Positions 53,254 to 62,319 of a DNA stretch of 64,000 nt are shown in pieces. Made by a program: the position numbers and the translations under genes. Source of the DNA: Robbsia betulipollinis (GTDB lineage Bacteria; Pseudomonadota; Gammaproteobacteria; Burkholderiales; Burkholderiaceae); NCBI RefSeq assembly GCF_026624755.1, contig NZ_JAPMXC010000002.1, positions 186,001 through 250,000 of the forward strand, read 5' to 3'. Each line of letters starts with the position of its first letter. Position 1 is the stretch's first letter. The notes under the pieces are model-generated. The model saw only the letters and a program-made list of their open reading frames with translations. It was not told the origin of the DNA and did not search any database.

Positions 53254-53309
53254 AAGCGATTTGATGACAATTCCTGCGGGGACCGGCAGAAATGCACCGA
53301 AAGCTTTAT

Positions 53310-53325
53310 GCAACAGGCCTGTTGC
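53310..53325. promoter_or_regulatory. Second perfect palindrome upstream of emrA
   Basis: GCAACAGGCCTGTTGC is a perfect 16-base palindrome without spacer, midway between the divergent emrA and DUF2795 genes. Its sequence differs from the first palindrome, suggesting a different binding protein or a role for the other gene. Confidence 0.45.
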
Positions 53326-53542
53326 CCGCCTGCCCGGCATGGCAGCAGACCGGCAAATTTTTCCATCTTGCCGCCGAATTGACTCGGCACAGGCGCGCTG
53401 CCCGGGCATGACAAGGCCGTTTTGAGAGCGATATTCGCTAGGCACGACATTTGCATTGCTAGGTGCAGCACTGAAAAGCTGGTAAAACTTGCGACAGCAA
53501 CAAGCCGACGGGAACGGCGGCGAGCACCGAGGAGAAAGTCGC

Positions 53543-53761
53543 ATGGCGACCATGTTGCACCCGGATGGACAAGGCAGCCCCGATTCGATTTCCGGGGATA
53601 TTCAAACGGCCCTGGCAAGCGTTTCGTACCCGTCCAACAAGGACGGAATCGTCGCGGCGGCCACGGCGAGCGGCGTCAGCAACGAGGTTGTGGCCGTGCT
53701 CAACGGCTTGCCCGAGAAAGACTATCCGGATGCCGACGCGGTCCTGCGCCAATTGGGTTGA
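53543..53761 (+). CDS. DUF2795 domain small protein
   Basis: A 72-residue protein whose last 55 residues match the DUF2795 pattern: a helix (IQTALASVSYPSNKDGIVAA), then a region of paired helices ending LNGLPEKDYPDADAVLRQLG. The family has no established function; it is common in soil and stress-tolerant bacteria. The ATG at 53543 has AGGAG about 9 bases upstream, which decides it over the earlier in-frame start. A SYLF lipoprotein gene follows 62 bases later on the same strand. Confidence 0.85.
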   Translation: MATMLHPDGQGSPDSISGDIQTALASVSYPSNKDGIVAAATASGVSNEVVAVLNGLPEKDYPDADAVLRQLG

Positions 53762-53823
53762 CCTTCGTATCCATGCTTTGCGTTGCGATACTTTTAATAA
53801 TCACAGTAAGGGAGTAGCTGACC

Positions 53824-54417
53824 ATGAAAAAAATGAACATCGCCTTGAAGATGGGTACGATCATCACCGCCGCCACGCTCGCGCTGGCAGGCTGTACGAC
53901 CACCGCGACCACCCCGGGCGACGCCGACTCGTCGGTGATGTCGAAGCGCAATGGCATCAACTCGAACGTCGAACAGGCCCTGGCGCGTCTGTACGTCGCG
54001 GCGCCGGGTTCGCGTGAGCTGGTGTCGAAGGCAAGCGGCGTCCTGGTGTTCCCGTCGGTGCTGGCAGCAGGCTTCGTGGTGGGCGGTCAGTACGGCGAAG
54101 GCGCTCTGCGCGTCGGCGGCCGTACGATGGGCTACTACAGCACGACTTCGGCATCGGTCGGCCTGCAGATCGGCGCCCAGTCCAAGGCCATCATCATTCT
54201 CTTCATGACGCAGGACGCGCTCGACAAGTTCCGCAGCGTCAAGGGCTGGTCGGTGGGCGGCGACGCATCGGTTGCCGTGCTGAAGATCGGCGCGAACGGC
54301 GCGATCGATACGAACAGCGTGCGTTCGCCGGTCGACGCATTCGTCCTGAGCAACGGCGGCCTGATGGCCAACCTGACGCTGGAAGGCACGAAGGTCAACC
54401 GCCTCGACAACCTGTAA
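53824..54417 (+). CDS. SYLF (YSC84-like) domain lipoprotein
   Basis: Lipoprotein of 197 residues with lipobox LAGC (LALAGCTTTATT) followed by the lipid-binding SYLF/YSC84 domain (ALARLYVAAPGSRELVSKAS, VLVFPSVLAAGFVVGGQYGE, ALDKFRSVKGWSVGGDASVA). In eukaryotes this fold binds phosphoinositides; bacterial members are periplasmic lipoproteins of unclear role, often stress-induced. GGAG stands before the ATG. Codon and base use match the neighbours. Confidence 0.9.
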   Translation: MKKMNIALKMGTIITAATLALAGCTTTATTPGDADSSVMSKRNGINSNVEQALARLYVAAPGSRELVSKASGVLVFPSVLAAGFVVGGQYGEGALRVGGRTMGYYSTTSASVGLQIGAQSKAIIILFMTQDALDKFRSVKGWSVGGDASVAVLKIGANGAIDTNSVRSPVDAFVLSNGGLMANLTLEGTKVNRLDNL

Positions 54418-54490
54418 TCGCATGGAGGGCGGCGCGCGACGCGCTGCCTTTCCTGCGTTGTCGGGAAACCTCAGCGGTTAACGGTGCAAG

Positions 54491-54526
54491 CTGCGGCCAC
54501 CTCGCCTTCGGGCAAGGTGGCCGCAG
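54491..54526. terminator. Long hairpin after the SYLF gene
   Basis: ctgcggccacct and aggtggccgcag form a perfect 12-bp outer stem; the apex adds gcc/ggc around TTCG. It lies between the convergent SYLF and glycosyltransferase genes. No T-run follows, so it may be a weak or Rho-assisted terminator. Confidence 0.6.
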
Positions 54527-54564
54527 TCGTATGGAGGTCACCCTGCTGGGAGGACTGCCCTGTC

Positions 54565-55623
54565 TCAGTCCGTCACCAGTCGCAGTTGCGACTTGCGCTG
54601 CGCACGCAACACGCGCTGATAGACGTCGACGTAATCCCCCGCCATCCGCCTGGCGGTATAGTGCTGCTCGAAATGCCGTCGAATCGCCGGCCGAGACAGA
54701 TTCTCCAGCCGGTCCACCGCCGCGATCGCACCGATTTCATCCTCGACGACGAAGCCGGTCACGCCATCGTCGATCACTTCCGCGACGGCGCCGCGCTTGA
54801 AAGCGATCACGGGCGTACCGCACGCCATCGCTTCCAGCATCGCGAGGCCGAACGGCTCCGGCCAGTCGATCGGACAAAGCAGCGCATGCGCGCCGGACAG
54901 GAACTCGGCCTTCTGACTGTCGCGGATCTCGCCGACGTACTCGACATGCGGCTGGCGCAGCAGGGGCGCGATCTCGGTGTCGAAGTACACCTTGTCGGCG
55001 AGATCCACCTTCGCCGCGATGCGGATCGGCAAGCCGCACTGCGCGGCGATCGCGATGGCCCGGTCGACCCGCTTCTCGGGCGAGATGCGCCCGAGAAAGG
55101 CGAGGTAGGACGGTTTGCCGCCGTACGGCCTGTACAGGTTTTCCGGCAAACCGTACGGCACGTTGCCGACCCAGTGCGCATTCGGCAGATAGCGGCGTTG
55201 CGCATTGGACAGCGAAATCAGCGAAAGATCCTCGAATGCGCCATACAGACTCTGGTGCTCGGGCAGATCGAGCCGGCCATGCAGGGTCGTGACGAACGGC
55301 GTCTCCTGACGCTTGAAAATCGAGAACGGGTAGAAATGCAGGTGCGAATGCAGTACGTCGAAGTCGCCCGCCAGCTGACGCACGCGTTCGAGCATCAGCA
55401 TGTGCGGCGCGATCGGATCGCGGATGCAGGGGTCGCGGCGTAACGCGCGCGGCCAGACCGCCTCGAGCTGCGCTCTAGTCGTCGAGTCACCGGTCGCGAA
55501 AAGCGTCACCTCGTGCCCCAGCTCGACCAGTGCCTCGGTCGTGTAGGAGACGATCCGCTCGGTGCCGCCGTACATGGTCGGAGGGACCGACTCGGTCAAC
55601 GGCGCGATCTGTGCGATTCTCAT
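54565..55623 (-). CDS. Glycosyltransferase family 4 protein
   Basis: GT-B fold retaining glycosyltransferase, 352 residues. The acceptor-side signature is PPTMYGGTERIVSYTTEAL and the donor-side EX7E motif is EPFGLAMLEAMACGTPVIA. FLGRISPEKRVDRAIAIA is also typical. No membrane segment. GGAG stands 8 bases upstream of the ATG. It precedes nothing obvious in an operon but lies next to otsA on the same strand, which suggests a shared role in osmotic or envelope carbohydrate metabolism; the sugar and acceptor are unknown. Confidence 0.88.
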   Translation of the reverse strand: MRIAQIAPLTESVPPTMYGGTERIVSYTTEALVELGHEVTLFATGDSTTRAQLEAVWPRALRRDPCIRDPIAPHMLMLERVRQLAGDFDVLHSHLHFYPFSIFKRQETPFVTTLHGRLDLPEHQSLYGAFEDLSLISLSNAQRRYLPNAHWVGNVPYGLPENLYRPYGGKPSYLAFLGRISPEKRVDRAIAIAAQCGLPIRIAAKVDLADKVYFDTEIAPLLRQPHVEYVGEIRDSQKAEFLSGAHALLCPIDWPEPFGLAMLEAMACGTPVIAFKRGAVAEVIDDGVTGFVVEDEIGAIAAVDRLENLSRPAIRRHFEQHYTARRMAGDYVDVYQRVLRAQRKSQLRLVTD

Positions 55624-55900
55624 GATGGTCTCCGTGAAACCCGCGCCGGCGCTGCCCTGCCGCCGGGTGTACCGCCTACCCCGCCGTTTCCGATCGGGCC
55701 ACCACCGGCCGCTGCGCCTTCCATGCTACGGTGCCGCACTTGCTGTGCCATGTTTTTCTGCGTGATGACGAAAGTGATAAGTCTACGATCCTGACCGCGC
55801 GGCGCAGGCCGCGGCATCGCCCCGGTTCCGCCTTTTTCGCCCGGCGTCCCCGATGCCCGCCGGCAAACCGGAACGGTCACCGCGCGTGACCCGGCGCCGC

Positions 55901-57295
55901 CTACGGCATGCCGGGGCGTACCGCGCGCAGGTCCACAAGGAAGGTATCGCGCCATACCCCCAGGTCATTCCTGCGCAATGCGGCGAGCATTTTGCGGTGG
56001 CGGTCCTGCCGTTCTTCGAGCGGCATCGTCAGAGCCCGCTGCAATGCTTCGGACATGTCGAGAATGTCGTGCGGATTGACAATCAGCGCGGCATCGAGTT
56101 CCGCGGCGGCACCCGCGAATCGAGACAGCACGAGCACACCCGGATCATCCGGGTCCTGCGCCGCGACATACTCCTTCGCGACCAGATTCATACCGTCGCG
56201 CAGGGGCGTGACGAACCCCACCTGCGACGCGCGGAACAGCGACATCAGCACCCATCTGTCGTAGCGTCGGTTCAGATAGCGGATGGGTGTCCAGTCGAGT
56301 CCCGAAAAACGGCCATTGATGCGTCCCGCCTCGTATTCCAGGTTCTGGCGAATATGCTGGTAGCTTTGCACGTCCGCGCGCGTGGGCGGCGCGACCTGCA
56401 CCAGCGACACCGCTCCCTGCAATTCCGGCGCGGTTTCCAGCAGACGTTCGAATGCCCGGAACCGTTCGGCGATGCCTTTGGAATAATCGAGGCGATCGAC
56501 GCTCATGATGAGCTTGCGGTCCTTCAGGCTGGCCTTGAGTTCGCGCACGTCCTTGCGCGTCTCGAAACGCTTCGCCTGCGCGGCGATGTCGTCGGGGAAA
56601 ACGCCGATCCGATAGACGCCCGCACGCAACGAGCGGCCATACGCGTCGACGGTGCGCCCGTCCCTGGAAACAGTGCCGTGGGCCTGACGGACGATGTAAT
56701 CGCCGAACGCGACCAGATCGGATTCGGTCTGGAACCCCACCACGTCGTAGCAGCAAAGGGACTTCACGAGTTCGTCGTGAGGCGGGACGTTCAGCAATAC
56801 CTGTGGCGCCGGAAACGGGATGTGCAGGAAGAAGCCGATGCGATTCTTCACACCCGCGAGCCGCAGCGCCTCGGCGAACGGAATCAGATGGTAATCGTGT
56901 ACCCAGATGACGTCATCGGGCTTGAGCAGCGGCAGCAGTTGTTGCGCGAGCCAGGCATTGACCCGGCGATACCCGGCGTACTCCTGCCGGTCGTAACGCG
57001 CCAGGTCATTGCGGTAATGGAACACCGGCCACAACATGGCGTTCGAGAAGCCGCGGTAGTACTGGTCGTAATCGCGCCGGGACAGGCCGACGGTGGCGAA
57101 GGTTACGGCGCCGTCCTGGACGATCTCGGGACCGGCATTGGCGGTGCCTTCGCCGACGATTTCGCCACTCCAGCCGAACCAGACACCTCCCGTATCCTTG
57201 AGCGCGCCAAAGACGCCGACGGCGAGACCGCCTGCGGAACCCTTGCTTTCGGTGGGCGTGGCGACACGATTGGAAACAACGACGAGACGACTCAT
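55901..57295 (-). CDS. otsA: Trehalose-6-phosphate synthase OtsA
   Basis: GT20 enzyme that makes trehalose 6-phosphate from UDP-glucose and glucose 6-phosphate. The ATG at 57295 (MSRLVVVSNRVATP) gives 464 residues, matching E. coli OtsA. Substrate-binding residues are in place: SAGGLAVG loop, WPVFHYR, VHDYHLIPF, FLHIPFP, VDRLDYSKGI and RDGMNLVAKEY. No otsB phosphatase gene is adjacent in this window. Neighbours are a GT4 enzyme and a MscS-type channel. Confidence 0.95.
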   Translation of the reverse strand: MSRLVVVSNRVATPTESKGSAGGLAVGVFGALKDTGGVWFGWSGEIVGEGTANAGPEIVQDGAVTFATVGLSRRDYDQYYRGFSNAMLWPVFHYRNDLARYDRQEYAGYRRVNAWLAQQLLPLLKPDDVIWVHDYHLIPFAEALRLAGVKNRIGFFLHIPFPAPQVLLNVPPHDELVKSLCCYDVVGFQTESDLVAFGDYIVRQAHGTVSRDGRTVDAYGRSLRAGVYRIGVFPDDIAAQAKRFETRKDVRELKASLKDRKLIMSVDRLDYSKGIAERFRAFERLLETAPELQGAVSLVQVAPPTRADVQSYQHIRQNLEYEAGRINGRFSGLDWTPIRYLNRRYDRWVLMSLFRASQVGFVTPLRDGMNLVAKEYVAAQDPDDPGVLVLSRFAGAAAELDAALIVNPHDILDMSEALQRALTMPLEERQDRHRKMLAALRRNDLGVWRDTFLVDLRAVRPGMP

Positions 57296-57584
57296 TGGCT
57301 GACAGGGGTCCTTGTTTGAACCGCGCGGGGTGACCGGACGACCCGGGGGACGGGACGACTCGAGATGACCTGGCGCGGTGCGTCGCGGGGTCGACGGGCC
57401 GCTCCCTGGCGCGCACCGCCATCGCGGTCCTGCAAAGACGACGGGCATGCTCGAATGCCTGCCAGGATGCCAGCCACGCCGGATGATGGGTGGTGCTGAT
57501 ATGATTGTTCATGATACACCAAGCCCGCGGGTCACTGCGGCGCCGGGCCGCGTGCAAAGCCGCGCCGGGTACCGCTCGGGCGCC

Positions 57585-58805
57585 TCAGACCTTCGGCGAC
57601 GACGGCAGGCTGGACAGACGTGACGCAGCCGCGGCGGAAGCGCCGAGATCGGGCTCGTGCCGGGACGGCGCGAAAGGCGACGCGTCCCGTGCGGACGAAT
57701 CGAGCGGGTCGGTGCCCCGCATGGTCCCCGACGCCGCGTCCGATGCGTGCCATTCGGTCCGCTCGCGCGGCAGACAGGCGGGGAACTCCCGCTGGATGAA
57801 ATCGAGCAGACCTTCCCGCACCTTGCAGCGCAGATCGAAGTTGCGGGGCGAGTCCGGCGAACTGACGAGTATGCGCAGCTGCATCGCGCGTTCGCTCGTA
57901 TCGGTGACCTGCAACACCTGCACGCGGCCGTCCCATTCGGATGCCGCTTCGCACAGGCGCACCAGTTCGTGCCGCACGGGGTCGAGCGGCAGGCGAAAAT
58001 CGACCCATAAAAAAACGCTGCCGATGATCTCGGCGCTGTTGCGTGTCCAGTTCTGGAACGAGTTTTCGATGAACCACTGCAACGGCACGATCAGCCGGCG
58101 CTGGTCCCAGATCCGCACGGCGATATAACTGCCGGTGATCGCCTCCACCCGGCCCCACTCGCCCTGGATGACGACCACGTCGTCGATGCGCACCGGCTGC
58201 GAGATGGCGATCTGCAGACCGGCGATCAGGTTTCCCAGCACCGGCCGCGCCGCGATACCCGCAACCAGGCCGGCCACCCCCGCGGAGGCCAGCAGGCTGG
58301 TGCCGATCTGCCGTACGTTCGGTATGGTCATCAGCATCGCCCCCACGCCGATCACGACGATCGTTCCCATCACGCAGCGGCCCAGCACATGCACCTGCGT
58401 ATGCAGGGCGCGGGTGCGCAGATTGTCCTCGGTGTCCAGGGGGTTGAGGATCATCACGCCCTGGACGAGCGCCGCGACGCTGCGCACCGCCAGCCACGTC
58501 AGACTGCCGATCAGCACGAGCCCCGAGAGCCGCCGCAGCGGGTTGATCAACACGAGATCGTCCGCCGCGTTCCACCAGACCAGTTGCAGAAGCAGGATCG
58601 TGACGGCAAGCTGCGCGGGGCGGTCGATGAACCGCACCACCATGCCCATCGTCACGTACGGCCGCGTGATCCGCCGCAGGAGGTGCGCGCCGAGCCGGTG
58701 GCCGGCGAGCGCGAAAAGCAGCATGACGACCGTCAGCGCCAACACGCCCGGCCAGGAATTCAACGGCGCTTCGGTAATCCGCGTAGCGATATCCAGCAGT
58801 TTCAT
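57585..58805 (-). CDS. MscS-family mechanosensitive channel
   Basis: Inner-membrane channel of the small-conductance family, 406 residues. About five hydrophobic segments precede the pore-lining helix (ASAGVAGLVAGIAARPVLGN), followed by the beta domain (ISQPVRIDDVVVIQGEWGRV) and an alpha-beta C-terminal domain. The final 60 residues are Ser/Ala/Asp-rich and probably disordered. A GGAG ribosome binding site fits the ATG at 58805. With otsA nearby it may help release solutes on hypo-osmotic shock. Confidence 0.88.
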   Translation of the reverse strand: MKLLDIATRITEAPLNSWPGVLALTVVMLLFALAGHRLGAHLLRRITRPYVTMGMVVRFIDRPAQLAVTILLLQLVWWNAADDLVLINPLRRLSGLVLIGSLTWLAVRSVAALVQGVMILNPLDTEDNLRTRALHTQVHVLGRCVMGTIVVIGVGAMLMTIPNVRQIGTSLLASAGVAGLVAGIAARPVLGNLIAGLQIAISQPVRIDDVVVIQGEWGRVEAITGSYIAVRIWDQRRLIVPLQWFIENSFQNWTRNSAEIIGSVFLWVDFRLPLDPVRHELVRLCEAASEWDGRVQVLQVTDTSERAMQLRILVSSPDSPRNFDLRCKVREGLLDFIQREFPACLPRERTEWHASDAASGTMRGTDPLDSSARDASPFAPSRHEPDLGASAAAASRLSSLPSSPKV

Positions 58806-58886
58806 CCAGCTCCTGATCCTGATTTCCGAGGGGTGGGCCCGGCATTCACCGGCGGATTGCGCCGGCGTCGACGCCGCGCGCCGAAA

Positions 58887-59612
58887 TTATTGCGCGCGCA
58901 CGCCGCTCGCACCCGCCGCGTGGCTGGCCTGCCAGGCCTCCGCCTTGCCGGCCAATGCGTCGACACCATCTTTCTCGTTGTAATGCTTGGCGAAATCGAC
59001 GGCGCTCATGCCGATTTGATTCTTCAGGGTCGGGTCCGCGCCCTGCTCGATCAGCAGGTTGATCGTGGACGCGTGGCCGCCACGCGCCGCCATCATCAGC
59101 GGCGTCGTGCCGTTCGGCGAAGCGGCGTCGATGTAGGCGGACGCTTCGAGCAGGATCTTCACGATTTCGTCGTCGCCGATGCTGGCTGCGTAATGCAGCG
59201 GCGTCCAGCCCTTCTTGTTCACCTCGGCACCCTTGTCGATCAGCGCCTTGACCAGCGGCGTGTCCTGCGCGATGGCCGCGAGCATCATCGCGTTCTCGCC
59301 GGCCGGATCGAGCTTGTCGATGTCGGTGCGCTTGTCCTGCATCAGAAGGATCGCGACGTCGTTCGATTTCTCGCGCGCCGCCAGCAGCAGCAGCGGCATG
59401 CCCTGGTTATCGACGGCGTTCGGATCGACGCCGCGCGCGAGCATCTTGCGCACGGCGGACACGTCGTTGAATTTCGCGGCCTTGATCATCGTGTCGAGCG
59501 GCGCGGCGCTGACGGGCGCCGACACGCCGGCCACCGTCAGTGCGAGACACGCCGCCGCGAGCCAGCGCGCCGGCTTGCGGGAAATGGAGAAAACGTTGAA
59601 GCTGGAATGCAT
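58887..59612 (-). CDS. Exported ankyrin-repeat protein
   Basis: A 241-residue protein with a signal peptide (WLAAACLALTVAGVSAPVSA, cleavage near residue 36) and about five ankyrin repeats, for example NKKGWTPLHYAASIGDDEIV and NGTTPLMMAARGGHASTINL. Periplasmic location is predicted. The ATG at 59612 is taken because it places the signal peptide normally; upstream frame extension is through tatD. It follows tatD on the same strand, a pairing known in other Burkholderiales; the function is unknown. Confidence 0.88.
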   Translation of the reverse strand: MHSSFNVFSISRKPARWLAAACLALTVAGVSAPVSAAPLDTMIKAAKFNDVSAVRKMLARGVDPNAVDNQGMPLLLLAAREKSNDVAILLMQDKRTDIDKLDPAGENAMMLAAIAQDTPLVKALIDKGAEVNKKGWTPLHYAASIGDDEIVKILLEASAYIDAASPNGTTPLMMAARGGHASTINLLIEQGADPTLKNQIGMSAVDFAKHYNEKDGVDALAGKAEAWQASHAAGASGVRAQ

Positions 59613-59722
59613 GAAGGGCTCGCTCGAAGAAGGGTTCGAAGAATGAATCGGGACAACATCCCCGCGCGGACCCGCGGGGCGCGACCGGCGCACTGACGCC
59701 GCCGACGCGAGTTTCGCCGGCG

Positions 59723-60532
59723 TCAGTGCGGCGCGTCCGGCGCCTTCACGACGGCCGCCGTGCTCGCGAACAAACGAAAGAAATTGTCGCTCGTGGTGCG
59801 CCCCAGCGCCTCGGGCGTCACCCCGCGCAGCGCGGCGACGAACCGCCCGACGTCGGCGACGTACGATGGCTCGTTCGTCTTGCCGCGATAGGGCACCGGT
59901 GCCAGATACGGCGAATCGGTCTCGATCAGCAAGCGCTCGCGCGGCACGCGGCGCGCCACGTCCTGCAGGGCCAGCGCGTTCTTGAAGGTGACGATGCCCG
60001 ACAGCGAAATATGAAAGTTCAGGGCTAGCGCGGCCTCGGCGATCTCCCAGCTTTCGGTGAAGCAGTGCATGACGCCGCCGATCTCGCCGGCACCTTCCTC
60101 GCGCATGATACGCAACGTATCCTCCGCCGCCGCCCGGGTATGAATGATCAGCGGTTTGCCACTGACGCGTGCGGCGCGGATATGCGTGCGAAAACGTTGC
60201 CGCTGCCACGCCATCTGGTCCAGCGTGCGCCCGTCGAGACGATAATAATCCAGGCCCGTCTCGCCGATCGCGACCACCTTCGGATGGGCGGACAGGACGA
60301 TCAGCCGGTCGACGTCGGGCTCCTCGACGTTTTCGTGATCGGGATGCACGCCGACCGATGCGAACACATTCTCGTACGCGTCGGCGACGGCCAGCACCTG
60401 CGGCAGGGTCTCCAGGTCGACACAGACGCACAATGCATGCGTCACCTGCTGCGCGTGCATTCGCGCGAGCAGTTCGGGAAGACGCTCGCCCAGTCCGGGA
60501 AGATTGATATGGCAGTGCGAATCGACAAACAC
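59723..60532 (-). CDS. tatD: TatD family metal-dependent hydrolase
   Basis: TIM-barrel metallohydrolase with DNase activity in E. coli relatives, 269 residues. Metal ligands lie in DSHCHINLPG, IGETGLDYYR, IIHTRAA, MHCFTES and IETDSPYLAP. The start is a GTG at 60532 (read as Met before FVDSHCH), with GGAG 9 bases upstream; the frame start at 60565 leaves an odd extension. It is part of the mltG-tmk-holB-tatD series. Confidence 0.93.
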   Translation of the reverse strand: MFVDSHCHINLPGLGERLPELLARMHAQQVTHALCVCVDLETLPQVLAVADAYENVFASVGVHPDHENVEEPDVDRLIVLSAHPKVVAIGETGLDYYRLDGRTLDQMAWQRQRFRTHIRAARVSGKPLIIHTRAAAEDTLRIMREEGAGEIGGVMHCFTESWEIAEAALALNFHISLSGIVTFKNALALQDVARRVPRERLLIETDSPYLAPVPYRGKTNEPSYVADVGRFVAALRGVTPEALGRTTSDNFFRLFASTAAVVKAPDAPH

Positions 60533-60607
60533 GTAAAAATTCTCCAGCGAAAGGCGGCGGCCCACCCTGTCTTGGCCACCGCCGCGGGTCCGCGGACGCC
60601 TGTTCTT

Positions 60608-61102
60608 CTAGATACGACGCCCGACGATCACCAGGTCGCGCTCGACGCCGTCGAGCGCGGCGACCCGGGGCAGAAAGCCCCAATCGTCGAAACCATGCCT
60701 GCGGAACAAGGCGCGGCTCGCTTCATTATGGCCGAAGATGAAACCCAGCAGGGTCCGCACGCCCAGCGCCGGCGCCTGCGCGATGGCGCGCTCCAGGAAC
60801 GCGCGCCCGAGACCCCGGCCGCGCGCGTCCGCCGCCAGATAGATACTGACCTCGACGCTGGCGGCATAGGCCGGGCGTCCATAGAAATCGGACAGGCTGA
60901 GCCAGCCGGTTACCGCGCCGGCACGCTCGGCGACCCAGAGCGGCCGGCGCTGCGGCGTGTGCGCGTCGAACCAGCCCTGCCGGCTCTCCACCGGAACCGG
61001 ATCCAGGTCCGCCGTCACCGCACGTGACGCCACGGTGGAATTGTAGATGGCGACGATCGCCGGCAGATCCTCCTGCCGGGCATCCCGAAAATGATGTTCC
61101 AT
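60608..61102 (-). CDS. GNAT-family N-acetyltransferase (PAT/MnaT-like)
   Basis: Acetyl-CoA-dependent N-acetyltransferase, 164 residues, resembling phosphinothricin or methionine sulfoximine acetyltransferases (YncA/MnaT). The N-terminal IRDA-like start (FRDARQEDLPAIVAIYN), WFDAH and the acetyl-CoA loop ADARGRGLGRAFLERAI are visible. It is inserted between holB and tatD, where a PilZ gene or nothing is usual. No strong ribosome binding site precedes the ATG. Confidence 0.85.
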   Translation of the reverse strand: MEHHFRDARQEDLPAIVAIYNSTVASRAVTADLDPVPVESRQGWFDAHTPQRRPLWVAERAGAVTGWLSLSDFYGRPAYAASVEVSIYLAADARGRGLGRAFLERAIAQAPALGVRTLLGFIFGHNEASRALFRRHGFDDWGFLPRVAALDGVERDLVIVGRRI

Positions 61103-61153
61103 AATCTCAAAATAAGGAGGAAAGAGCGAAGGAGCCGGACATGGCAGGTGCCG

Positions 61154-62242
61154 TCAGCGGCTCGCGCCGGAAAAGAGTTCGCGATAGCGCACGAACAGCG
61201 CCTCGCACACCAGACGCGCGTTGAGCGGATGCTGCTCGGTCGCCCGCTGTCGGGCCAGCTCCTGGTTCATGCGGGCCAGCCCGACGGTATCGGCCGCGGC
61301 GACGCACCGCGCGAGCGCCGCCTGCTGATTCGGATAATAGCGGACGGTGCCGGCCAGACGCAGGCTCAGCAAGTCGTACAACCATCGCTGCAGCCAGCCC
61401 AATACCATCGGCACGGCGACTTTCTGCAAGGTCTCGCCACAGGCGAAGGCGTCGCACCGTTCGCCCGCGGCAAGCTGCGTCAGCACGAACTGGCGATGGG
61501 CGCCATCGCCGCCGCCCTCGGCCTCGAGCGCCGCGAGTGGCGCGCCACCGGCCTGGGCGAGCGCCGCGGCCGCGTCGCTCACCCCCTGTGCCGCCAGCCA
61601 CGCGGTCGCCGGCGCGGCAGCGGGCGTGCCCAACGGCCATTGCCGGCACCGGCTGACGATCGTGGGCAGCAGACGCTCGATGCGCGAGGTCACGATGAGA
61701 AACACGACCCCCTCGGGCGGTTCCTCGAGCGTCTTCAGCAGCGCGTTCGACGACGCGGCATTCAGCGCCTCGGCCGGATACAGCAACACGACGCGGTGCC
61801 CGCTGCGGTGCGCACCGATGCCGCAGAACTCGAGCAGCGAGCGGACCTGCTCGACCTTGATCTCCTTGCTGGGTGCCTTGCTCGCGCCGCTCTTGCCACC
61901 CGTGCCCGCCGTCCTGGCGGCCGTATCGCCCTCCGTGGCCTCGGCGCTCGCGTCGCCCTCCGATGGTTCCGGGGCAAGGTTTTCCGGGAACACGGCACGC
62001 AAGTCCGGATGGTTGCCCTGTTCGAACCAGTGGCAGGCCAGACATGCGCCGCAAGGCCGCGCATCGGCCTGCGCGCCCTCGCACAGCAGCGCTTTCGCCA
62101 GTTGGCGCGCGAAACGCGTCTTGCCGATGCCGGCCTGCCCGTGAATCAACAAGGCGTGCGGCCAGCGCGCGCGCAGGTCTCCGAGCGCGTGCCATGCCGC
62201 CTGCTGCCACGGGTAAAGCGCGGACGCCGCGCCGGGTAGCAT
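61154..62242 (-). CDS. holB: DNA polymerase III subunit delta' HolB
   Basis: Clamp-loader subunit, 362 residues from the ATG at 62242 (MLPGAASALYPWQQAAW). An in-frame GTG at 62320 overlaps the tmk stop by one base and would add 26 residues. The modified P-loop (HGQAGIGKTRFARQ), zinc cysteines (CEGAQADARPCGACLAC) and the SRC motif (VSRCRQWPLG) are present. A Gly/Ala/Ser/Lys-rich insert of about 40 residues separates the zinc module from KVEQVRSLLEFC. It follows tmk, its usual neighbour. Confidence 0.93.
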   Translation of the reverse strand: MLPGAASALYPWQQAAWHALGDLRARWPHALLIHGQAGIGKTRFARQLAKALLCEGAQADARPCGACLACHWFEQGNHPDLRAVFPENLAPEPSEGDASAEATEGDTAARTAGTGGKSGASKAPSKEIKVEQVRSLLEFCGIGAHRSGHRVVLLYPAEALNAASSNALLKTLEEPPEGVVFLIVTSRIERLLPTIVSRCRQWPLGTPAAAPATAWLAAQGVSDAAAALAQAGGAPLAALEAEGGGDGAHRQFVLTQLAAGERCDAFACGETLQKVAVPMVLGWLQRWLYDLLSLRLAGTVRYYPNQQAALARCVAAADTVGLARMNQELARQRATEQHPLNARLVCEALFVRYRELFSGASR

Positions 62243-62319
62243 GGCCGACAGCGTGCCGGGTGCCCCCGCCGTGCCGGATGCGGCGCCGCTCCTGCCGGTC
62301 CCGCGTGTCGTCGGGCCCA

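Larger units (their letters stand above)
53075..53542. other. Regulatory interval between emrA and the DUF2795 gene
   Basis: These 468 bases are less GC-rich than the surroundings and hold no supported protein gene; the open frames across it lack plausible sequence. It must contain two divergent promoters. It carries two perfect palindromes (53237-53253 and 53310-53325), a weaker inverted repeat gccga/tcggc (53373-53388), and a gctagg direct repeat about 25 bases apart near 53435-53465. Confidence 0.7.

Noticed and set aside
53133-53618. Minus-strand frame of 161 codons upstream of emrA
   Set aside because: Composition is not protein-like, it overlaps the DUF2795 gene and lacks a ribosome binding site; the region reads as regulatory.
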